Source: JBGPYM01 sp041493205 | GTDB taxonomy: Bacteria > Bacteroidota > Ignavibacteria > UBA10030 > UBA6906 | NCBI GenBank assembly: GCA_041493205.1 | Contig: JBGPYM010000133.1 | Span: forward strand, 1 to 8,359 | DNA length: 8,359 bases | Reading direction: 5' to 3' | Shown here: piece by piece, positions 1 to 5,853 of the stretch | Layout of the letters: every line of letters starts with the position of its first letter | How positions within the stretch are numbered: the first letter of the stretch is position 1 | Program-made: the position numbers and the translations under genes | The notes under the pieces: generated by a model | What the model was told of the DNA's origin: nothing | Databases searched by the model: none | What the model saw: the letters and a program-made list of their open reading frames with translations, nothing else

Positions 1-362
1 GCGGCAACCCCGAGCAAGGGCCGCCGCGCGCGCGGGTGTTTCTCCCGTTCCGCGTCAAGTGCGGCTTTTGCCGACTCAGGAACCTCCTTCTCCAGGGACG
101 ACAGGAGCCCGGCGGTGCCTGTCGTAACGAACTCGGTAATGAGACCGCGAAGTTTCTCCCCTACTCCCGGGATGCCGGCCAGGGCCCCGGCCCCTTGTGT
201 GCGCGCCTTCTGAGCGATCCGGAGACGGGCCGCGCGTACCGACGCGGCGGCGTTCCTGTAGCTTCTGACGCGAAAGGGGTTCTCATCCCGGGCAGCCAGC
301 AGATCGGCGATCCGGTCGAGCATCGCAGCGATCCGGGCGTTCGTGGGAGCGGGTGTTGGCAT
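1..362 (-). CDS. Helix-hairpin-helix DNA-binding protein, PolX N-terminal-like (3' end outside window)
   Basis: This gene is open from the ATG at 362 to the left edge: 120 codons are visible and the C-terminus is missing. Residues 9-43 (IAAMLDRIADLLAAR, then NPFRVRSYRNAA) match the N-terminal helical domain of family X DNA polymerases and related HhH proteins, where this segment binds gapped or nicked DNA. Residues 61-82 (ALAGIPGVGEKLRGLITEF, then TTG) form a classic helix-hairpin-helix with the GIPGVG turn at 63-68. The start is supported by an AGGAG nine bases upstream (372-376). In a typical PolX, a second HhH of the form L-x-x-I-P-G-x-G-P-K follows soon after; here residues 95-120 are instead charged and end in RARRPLLGVA. 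The protein may therefore be a stand-alone HhH protein rather than a polymerase with a PHP exonuclease. The gene follows the outer-membrane protein gene in the same direction. The reading frame is secure; whether it is a polymerase cannot be told from this fragment. Confidence 0.78.
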   Translation of the reverse strand, partial: MPTPAPTNARIAAMLDRIADLLAARDENPFRVRSYRNAAASVRAARLRIAQKARTQGAGALAGIPGVGEKLRGLITEFVTTGTAGLLSSLEKEVPESAKAALDAEREKHPRARRPLLGVA

Positions 363-370
363 GCGGTGTG

Positions 371-397
371 GCTCCTGACCGCCACCGGATCAGGAGC
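371..397 (-). promoter_or_regulatory. Hairpin that encloses the ribosome-binding site of the HhH gene
   Basis: On the minus-strand transcript, GCTCCTGA (397-390) and TCAGGAGC (378-371) form a perfect 8-bp stem around an 11-base loop that can itself form a short CCG/CGG stem. The only good Shine-Dalgarno, AGGAG (376-372), lies inside the 3' arm and is nine bases from the ATG at 362. No T-run follows the stem, so it does not look like an intrinsic terminator of the upstream gene. The seen fact is the perfect dyad over the ribosome-binding site; translational control or coupling is inference. Confidence 0.55.
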
Positions 398-416
398 TGT
401 GCGGGAGGAATGAATC

Positions 417-1742
417 CTACAGGTGAATACTCAGGCCCACCGTTGGCGCCACGTGCGCCCGCAGGCCGCCATCATTCATCGGAAGAAGGACGTTCGCAAA
501 GAGCATCACCTTGTCGGAAGGGGAATAGCGGAAGCCGAGCGCGGCGCTGAACGCATTGTCGTTGCTCCTGTCCGTAATGTTGCTCAGCGAAACGTTTGAG
601 ATGGCCTGCCCTCCGGGGACGTTATCGATCAGCGTCACCGACCCGGGCGCAAGCTTGATTGCTTCGTCGGCATTGACGTCGATCTGTCCGAGCAGATCGA
701 CTGCCCAGGTGAGGTCCGTGGAGAGTTTGCTGTCGAAGCCCGCCCTGAATTCAACGGCGTCGCTCTGATAATCCGCCGCCTTGTGGGCATAGCCGAGATT
801 GAGGTGCGGAGTGAAGTCGCCGGTGCGTTTCGAGAGGATTGCCCAGAGGCGGATGGTCGACTTCCCGGAGCCCAGAAATTCCTCTTTTTTCCCGGTGGGG
901 ATGCGGACATCGAGCAGGGTCGCCAGATCGAGGTCACCGCCTCGCGCGAGGCTGTATTTCAAGCGCACGGCGATATCACCGAGCCCTGTGGCGGACTGGT
1001 TATACGGAACACTGGTTGTGAGGATGGGGTGCAGCGTGTCTCCCCCGAACAGGTGGTTCGCGTGGCCCAGGCGCCCGAATGTGTAGCTGCCGATGACCGC
1101 CCTGGCGGTCCCGTTCATGCTCACGGTGACAACGGGAAGTGCCAGGCTGACATCAAGATCGTTTGTCACCCCCATCGTGGCCACAACGGCGCCGATGCCC
1201 GCCTTCGCATGAAGGTCCATGAACAGGTCGATGATGTCGTCCTCGTTCGGATTGTCGCCGAGGGTCCCGTCGCTGGTGACATCCTGATGTGTGAACGTGA
1301 AGCGCATCTGATCTGTCGGCAGTCCCCGGAACTGAACGAGGTCGAGGTAGGTATAATTCACCTCCACAAGTATCTTACCCTTGCCGAGCGGTTTGGCGGT
1401 TTCCGCCAGAATCGGTCCCATGCTTTCGGCGATGCGGACCGGCTGTCCTGTGGAAAAGTCGAAGAGGACTCCCCCGGCGGTGGAGCTGAGCGGGAAGGAG
1501 GAGACGTTTCCCGCAATAAGCCCGTTCAGCGCCGGCACGAGTTCGTTATTGGCTCTGGCTGCGGACTGGAGGAAATGCGTGCCGTGGGTTCCGGGACTGC
1601 CGCTGCGCTGCAACCGGACGTCCAGAATCTCGGTGAATATATCGCTGAACACCTTGTTGAGTTGAGCGCGGGCGGGTATTGCGGGAACGACGATGCACAG
1701 GACGGTGAGGAAAGCTCGCCTGCGCCACAGGGGGGTGATCAT
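417..1742 (-). CDS. Outer-membrane beta-barrel protein, MetA/phenol-pathway transporter-like
   Basis: The predicted product is an exported outer-membrane barrel of 441 aa. The signal peptide is clear: basic start (MITPLWRRR), hydrophobic core (AFLTVLCIVVPAIPA) and an A-R-A cleavage site after residue 26. The mature part is rich in alternating polar/hydrophobic strands and carries the TGLGDIAVRLKYSL strand at 252-265 and RIPTGKKEEFLGSG at 280-293. These resemble, from memory, the 'transporter / putative MetA-pathway of phenol degradation' barrel family, whose substrates are mostly unknown. The last strand (APTVGLSIHL) alternates as expected for barrel insertion but ends in Leu rather than the common Phe. 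The start at 1742 is chosen because GGAGG (1752-1756) sits nine bases upstream; the ATG at 1751 touches that site and is too close. The gene begins 28 bases after the kinase stop, so the two are probably co-transcribed. The barrel call is firm; the transported molecule is unknown. Confidence 0.82.
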   Translation of the reverse strand: MITPLWRRRAFLTVLCIVVPAIPARAQLNKVFSDIFTEILDVRLQRSGSPGTHGTHFLQSAARANNELVPALNGLIAGNVSSFPLSSTAGGVLFDFSTGQPVRIAESMGPILAETAKPLGKGKILVEVNYTYLDLVQFRGLPTDQMRFTFTHQDVTSDGTLGDNPNEDDIIDLFMDLHAKAGIGAVVATMGVTNDLDVSLALPVVTVSMNGTARAVIGSYTFGRLGHANHLFGGDTLHPILTTSVPYNQSATGLGDIAVRLKYSLARGGDLDLATLLDVRIPTGKKEEFLGSGKSTIRLWAILSKRTGDFTPHLNLGYAHKAADYQSDAVEFRAGFDSKLSTDLTWAVDLLGQIDVNADEAIKLAPGSVTLIDNVPGGQAISNVSLSNITDRSNDNAFSAALGFRYSPSDKVMLFANVLLPMNDGGLRAHVAPTVGLSIHL

Positions 1743-1751
1743 TGTGCGCAT

Positions 1752-1756
1752 CCTCC
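1752..1756 (-). promoter_or_regulatory. Ribosome-binding site of the barrel gene
   Basis: The minus strand reads GGAGG followed by ATGCGCACA and then ATG. The GGAGG is directly next to the first ATG (1751) and nine bases before the second (1742). It therefore decides the start in favour of 1742, which also gives a normal-length signal peptide. Confidence 0.7.
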
Positions 1757-1770
1757 GGGTAAGAAACTGG

Positions 1771-4700
1771 TTATTTTTGTGAGACGATCTTCCATGTCCC
1801 ATCGGCAGGCGCGAGAGTCCAGAGCCGCGGGTTTTCTTCGTTTTGGGTTGTGTTGGCTGCCTTGTTGAAGAAGGACATTTTCACTTTGAATGCCACGCGT
1901 GCGTTGCCAGGCTGCACGTCCATGTCCACGCCTTCGATCGTCACCTTGCGGTCCTCGGTGACCCCGAAGAAGGCGGACCAGCCGCTCTGCTTGTCGCCGG
2001 CGAGGTTCAGGAGCGCTGTCAGGTTTTCGATATTGCCCTGTTCGAGGCTCTCGCGGTAGGCGTCGAGCATGCGCTGGATGTCGCGCCGGGCCGCCTCTCG
2101 GTCAAGCTTGTCCTTTGGCGGGGCCGTCTTGAGATCCGCCTCCTTCTTCTCCGCTTCCACAAGAGGTGTCGCCGACTTTCGTGCGGAGAGGATCTCACCG
2201 GCCGCGCTTGCGTACAATTTTCCCGCCCGGTCGAATGCGTCGCCGGCGCCCTTGTAGTCCCCCGATGCGTACTTCTCCTGCCCCTGCGATTCGAGGGTCA
2301 CCGCAGGGTGATAGCTCGGTGCCGCATCCTTTTCCTTATCCAGACCGTGCACTGACTGCTTTGTCGCGGTCATGTCCGATTTCCGTCCGTCGGCTTCGCG
2401 GCGGAGTGATGCGAGCGCGGAGGCGTCGGTGGCGAGTTTGCGGTACGCGGTCCGTGCATTGGCATAGGTATCGCGTGCGGCCAGGAGGGTTTCACGTTTG
2501 TCCGATCGTGCGAGTTTGTCCCCTTCCCGCTCCTGTGCCAGGGCGCTGTTGAACGCCGGCGGGAGAATGGATTTGCCTCCCGCTTTTTCTGCCGTTGAGC
2601 GGTCGGACCGCATCTCCTTCCGCGCCGTGTCCACAAGGTTGCGCAGATCTCCCAGATCCGTAATGGTACCCGCCTCATTCCGGCGCGCCGCTTCAATCGC
2701 ACCGCCGAACGTCGCCTCCGCGCGCGCGAAATTCTGTTGTGCAGCGGTGAAATGTCCGGCTTCAAAGTCCTTCCCGGCAATCTGTTCCGCCTGCAGCGCC
2801 GACGCGTACGGTTCAGGCGCCCAGTGCTCCGCTTTCGCTTCGGCGGCAAGGCCTTTCCGGTTCAGCATTCCCTGTCGTGCGGTGTTGACCAGTCCGGAGG
2901 AATCCACCGCCAGAGGCGCCGGTTCCTCGGCCGGCTTCTGCACGGCGGCCGGATGCGGGGTGCGGAGCATGACCAGGGTGACGACGCCCCCGATCAGGGC
3001 AACCGCCGGGAGTCCGAAAACCAGGGCGCGGCGAGAGCGGATGGGAACCGAAACGGGAGCAGGCGTGGGGGTCCGGTCGCGGCGGGTCTTATGCTCATTC
3101 CCTTTTTCGATTTTCTTCAGGCCGCGCGCGGCGTCCTTGTTGCCCGGGTCGATGCCGAGGGCCTTGCGGTAGCAGTCGGCCGCTTCCGTGAACTTCCGGT
3201 GCCTGAAGTAGAACGCGCCATCGGCGATCAGCTTGTCGAGCTCTTCGTCGTGGTCGATCTGTTTCTGCGCCTGCCCGAGGAGTTCCGCCGCCGTGGAGTG
3301 TAGTGGTTGCACATCGAGGACCGTATGCAGGACGTCCTTGGCGTTCCGGACCTTCCCTTTCACCATGAACGCCCGGGCTTCGATCACCATTGTCTCGATG
3401 TGCCTCGCCTCTTCCACCTTCTTCGAGGCATCCGCACGCAGCTCAAGGATGCGCGCGTCCTGGGGCGAGAGTTTCAGCGCCGCTTCATACCGCGTCAGCG
3501 CTTCCTGGTATTCCCGCCGCTTGTAGTAGATATTTCCATTGTCGACGAGCCGCGTCAGCTCCGCCGACCGGGCCAGTTCCAGACTTTGCGGGCGGACAAC
3601 GTCACGATGAATTTCCTCGAGATCCTTCAGAAGGTCGTTCATCGACGCATACCGTTCATCCGGCTCCTTGTGGAGTGCGCGCATGATCACGTCTTCAAGC
3701 CCCGGTGGGAGTCCCGGGCGGATCTGGGATGCGGGCGCCGGTTTCTCATTCACGATCGAGTACATGATCGCGGTCTCATGGTCGCCCATGAACGGCAGCT
3801 TCCCGGTCAGAATCTCATACAGCAGGACGCCCAGCGACCAGATATCCGTCCGGTGATCCTGATCGAGCCCCTTGACCTGTTCGGGGGACATGAAGGGGAC
3901 CGTCCCCATGGCGGAGCCGATGCGCGTGATACGCGTCGCGCCGGAGAGCTTCACAAGGCCGAAGTCCACAATCTTGACTTCGTTGTCAGGCGTGATGATG
4001 ATGTTCGCCGGCTTGATGTCCCGGTGGACGATGCCGTGTTCATGTGCCTTGGCGAGACCGCGGGCGATCTTGATGACGATTTCGAGCGCGTCGTTCACCT
4101 CCAGCGGACCTGGCAGGATCTTCTTGCTCAGGTTCACGCCGCCGTAGTATGCCATGCAAATGAAGATCAGCCCGTCTTCTGTTTCGCTGATTTCATGGAT
4201 CGCACAGATGCTCGGATGATCCAGGGCGGAGGCAGCCTGCGCCTCCTTCAGGAAGCGTTTTTTTGCCACCGAGTCCCTGGTCCTGTCGGGCGGAAGAAAT
4301 TTCAATGCCACGACGCGTTTGAGCGTGAGGTCTTCGGCCTTGTACACGACCCCCATGCCGCCGCTGCCGATCTTTTCCAGTATCTGGAAATGGGAGATGA
4401 TTTCGCCGACGATGTTGCCGGTCAGCACCCGCAATGTCGCCGACTCCTTATGTTCATCGCTCAGCTTCCTGATCGAGAAGCGCGCCACTTCATTTCCCGG
4501 GTCGAGGTCGAGGACTTCGTTGAACTTGACCGTGGCTTCCTCGAACCGGTGCTGCTGGGTGAGTTGTTCGCCCTCCGTCAGCAGCTTCTTGATGTTCCTG
4601 GTCTGAGCCACCCTGTCGAGGATGGATTCGAGGTCCCGCAGCAGGAGGAGGCAGTCCGCATAGCGCGTGGCGGGATCCTTGGCGAGGCACTGGGTGAGAA

Positions 4701-5445
4701 TCTTCTGCAGATCTGCGGTGAGTCCGCTTTCCTCGAGCTGGATCGGCTCCGGCTCCTCGTGGAGAATCTTATACATCACGGTGGTGTCATTCCCCGTGAA
4801 GGGCTTTTTGTACGTCAGGAGCTCGTAGAGGACGACGCCGAACGAAAAGATGTCGGCCCGCTTGTCCACGGGGTCCCCCTTGACCTGCTCGGGGGACATG
4901 TACCACGGGGTCCCGATGCGCATGCCGATCTGCGTCAGCACCGGTTCGGTGTCCACGTCCATGGTGACGGACGCCGGGGAGTACGGTTTGGCAATGCCGA
5001 AGTCCATGATTTTAATCCGTCCGTCCCCAAGCACCTTGATGTTCTCGGGCTTGATGTCGCGGTGGACGATCATATTGGCATGGGCATACTGGAGGCCGCG
5101 ACAGACCTGACGCGCGTAGCTCAGTTTGTCGCGGAGCGTGAGCGGTTCTTTCGTGTCGATGATCGAGCGGAGGTCTTTGCCGTCCAGGTACTCCATGACG
5201 ATGAACGTTTTCCCCTCGAATTCGCCGTAGTCATGGATCACGGTGATGTTGTCGTGGGAAAGCTTGCCCGCAGTCCTGGCCTCGCGGATGAATCGTGCTT
5301 TCGTTTCCTGCGTTTCGAGGGATTTTTCGAGGATGACCTTGATCGCCACCTGGCGGTCCATGAGCGGATCGAATGCGCGATACACGACGCCCATGCCGCC
5401 CCGCCCGAGGACTTCACGCAATTCGTATTTGCCCAGCTTCTCCAT
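1771..5445 (-). CDS. Tandem dual-domain transmembrane Ser/Thr protein kinase with TPRs, sensor repeats and NTF2-like C-terminus
   Basis: The 1224-aa product carries two complete Hanks-type kinase domains. Domain 1 (about 7-275) has GRGGMG at 14-19, ATP lysine K36, helix-C E55, HRD 128-130 with K132 and N135, DFG 148-150 and SPE 184-186. Domain 2 (about 353-612) has GSGGMG at 360-365, K382, E401, HRD 474-476 with K478 and N481, DFG 494-496 and SPE 520-522. Both should therefore be active RD kinases. A TPR-like helix pair (288-327) separates them, and three more TPR-like units follow (about 632-676, 686-729, 738-782). A single membrane helix at about 807-827, preceded by RSRR, places the kinases inside the cell and residues 828-1224 outside the inner membrane. 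That part holds three repeats of about 80-85 residues and an NTF2/SnoaL-like domain (about 1117-1224). The ATG at 5445 is fixed by an in-frame stop two codons upstream; its ribosome-binding site is weak. It heads the operon with the barrel gene. The ligand and targets are unknown. Confidence 0.93.
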   Translation of the reverse strand: MEKLGKYELREVLGRGGMGVVYRAFDPLMDRQVAIKVILEKSLETQETKARFIREARTAGKLSHDNITVIHDYGEFEGKTFIVMEYLDGKDLRSIIDTKEPLTLRDKLSYARQVCRGLQYAHANMIVHRDIKPENIKVLGDGRIKIMDFGIAKPYSPASVTMDVDTEPVLTQIGMRIGTPWYMSPEQVKGDPVDKRADIFSFGVVLYELLTYKKPFTGNDTTVMYKILHEEPEPIQLEESGLTADLQKILTQCLAKDPATRYADCLLLLRDLESILDRVAQTRNIKKLLTEGEQLTQQHRFEEATVKFNEVLDLDPGNEVARFSIRKLSDEHKESATLRVLTGNIVGEIISHFQILEKIGSGGMGVVYKAEDLTLKRVVALKFLPPDRTRDSVAKKRFLKEAQAASALDHPSICAIHEISETEDGLIFICMAYYGGVNLSKKILPGPLEVNDALEIVIKIARGLAKAHEHGIVHRDIKPANIIITPDNEVKIVDFGLVKLSGATRITRIGSAMGTVPFMSPEQVKGLDQDHRTDIWSLGVLLYEILTGKLPFMGDHETAIMYSIVNEKPAPASQIRPGLPPGLEDVIMRALHKEPDERYASMNDLLKDLEEIHRDVVRPQSLELARSAELTRLVDNGNIYYKRREYQEALTRYEAALKLSPQDARILELRADASKKVEEARHIETMVIEARAFMVKGKVRNAKDVLHTVLDVQPLHSTAAELLGQAQKQIDHDEELDKLIADGAFYFRHRKFTEAADCYRKALGIDPGNKDAARGLKKIEKGNEHKTRRDRTPTPAPVSVPIRSRRALVFGLPAVALIGGVVTLVMLRTPHPAAVQKPAEEPAPLAVDSSGLVNTARQGMLNRKGLAAEAKAEHWAPEPYASALQAEQIAGKDFEAGHFTAAQQNFARAEATFGGAIEAARRNEAGTITDLGDLRNLVDTARKEMRSDRSTAEKAGGKSILPPAFNSALAQEREGDKLARSDKRETLLAARDTYANARTAYRKLATDASALASLRREADGRKSDMTATKQSVHGLDKEKDAAPSYHPAVTLESQGQEKYASGDYKGAGDAFDRAGKLYASAAGEILSARKSATPLVEAEKKEADLKTAPPKDKLDREAARRDIQRMLDAYRESLEQGNIENLTALLNLAGDKQSGWSAFFGVTEDRKVTIEGVDMDVQPGNARVAFKVKMSFFNKAANTTQNEENPRLWTLAPADGTWKIVSQK

Positions 5446-5477
5446 CCGTCAGCCCGCCGTGCGGTGAACACCCATAT

Positions 5478-5513
5478 ATGATATACTGTTCCCGGCCTGA
5501 AACATCAGACCGG
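5478..5513 (-). promoter_or_regulatory. Candidate kinase-proximal promoter with overlapping dyad
   Basis: On the minus strand an AT-rich core contains TATCAT (5483-5478, one mismatch to TATAAT), about 33 bases before the kinase ATG. Just upstream lies a 9-base inverted repeat, CCGGTCTGA (5513-5505) and TCAGGCCGG (5500-5492), around a 4-base centre, with one G-T pair. No good -35 box is visible, and the dyad sits where it would be, so an activator or repressor site is plausible. The dyad is seen; its role is inferred. Confidence 0.33.
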
Positions 5514-5628
5514 TTGCGTGTCGTGCGGAGACACGTGTGCGAATGCCGGGTGAAAATGTGTTGCGATCTGGAGGGTGATGCAGGGGGACCGGTGCCGAAC
5601 GGCGTACTCTGACGGCCCTCTCATAGTT

Positions 5629-5642
5629 CTTGTCGAGACAAG
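5629..5642. promoter_or_regulatory. Perfect 14-bp palindrome, candidate operator
   Basis: CTTGTCGAGACAAG is a perfect 14-bp palindrome within the kinase upstream region, lying downstream of the candidate promoter at 5711-5739. Its size and symmetry fit a dimeric regulator's site; as RNA it could form only a small hairpin. No matching regulator gene is in the window, so the role is open. Confidence 0.3.
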
Positions 5643-5710
5643 GAATATGGAATGGACCATCGTCCTGCAGTATGCCATTCGATCCGGGTTACGAAAGAAC
5701 TGTGTTGCTT

Positions 5711-5739
5711 AAGTTAAAGACGGGGGAGTGAAAAGTCAA
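5711..5739 (-). promoter_or_regulatory. Candidate leftward promoter for the kinase operon
   Basis: The minus strand has TTGACT (5739-5734, five of six to the sigma-70 -35 box), a 17-base spacer and TAACTT (5716-5711). The -10 is a poor match to TATAAT but partly fits the TA-n-n-TTTG form known from Bacteroidota. If used, it would give a leader of roughly 260 bases before the kinase ATG, containing the dyads listed for this region. Confidence 0.33.
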
Positions 5740-5796
5740 CAGAGGCGGCAAAGGAGTAGATTTTTCGGCGGGTGGATTGTTTAGGAAATCATCATA

Positions 5797-5828
5797 CGCC
5801 AAATGCTGACTGTCAGCAAAATTTGGCG
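5797..5828 (-). terminator. Strong hairpin just after kdgK, possible transcript end
   Basis: Starting 25 bases after the kdgK stop, CGCCAAAT (5797-5804) pairs with ATTTGGCG (5821-5828), and inside it GCTGAC (5805-5810) pairs with GTCAGC (5812-5817), with a 3-base AAA bulge on one side. This gives a 14-bp interrupted stem. In the kdgK transcript the run of six U's lies before the stem (5834-5829), not after it, so this is not a textbook intrinsic terminator. It may instead stabilise the 3' end or serve as a protein site. Its placement supports a transcript-end role; its layout does not. Confidence 0.4.
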
Positions 5829-5853
5829 AAAAAAGACCAGCCGGGCCCCGCTC

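Larger units (their letters stand above)
5446..5853. other. Intergenic region between kdgK and the kinase gene
   Basis: This 408-base stretch has no convincing gene on either strand. It lies downstream of kdgK and upstream of the kinase gene, and contains a hairpin after kdgK, two candidate leftward promoters, and dyads at 5492-5513, 5517-5535 (CGTGTC / GACACG) and 5629-5642. It is noticeably richer in A and T in places than the flanking genes, as expected of a control region. No RNA gene was recognised. Confidence 0.7.

Noticed and set aside
36..413. Plus-strand and alternative minus-strand open frames in the first 400 bases
   Set aside because: The minus-strand frame from 362 to the left edge encodes a recognisable HhH domain with a good ribosome-binding site; the others have low-complexity, Arg/Pro/Gly-rich translations.
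363..416. Intrinsic terminator between the barrel and HhH genes
   Set aside because: The stem is strong but no U-run follows it, and it contains the ribosome-binding site of the next gene.
1743..1802. Upstream starts for the barrel protein at 1802 and 1751
   Set aside because: The start at 1802 overlaps the kinase gene and adds a polar stretch before the signal peptide; the one at 1751 is directly next to GGAGG with no spacing.
783..1868. 361-codon open frame on the plus strand opposite the barrel gene
   Set aside because: It is antisense to a protein with a good signal peptide and barrel strands, and it runs over the kinase-barrel junction.
3307..5481. Very long (724 codons) open frame on the plus strand opposite the kinase gene
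   Set aside because: It is an antisense shadow of a GC-rich coding region; the translation is rich in His, Arg, Asp and Val without any domain, whereas the minus strand has unmistakable kinase motifs.
5446..5853. Small RNA or riboswitch in the intergenic region
   Set aside because: Several short hairpins are present but no conserved riboswitch core or sRNA-like terminator could be recognised by eye.
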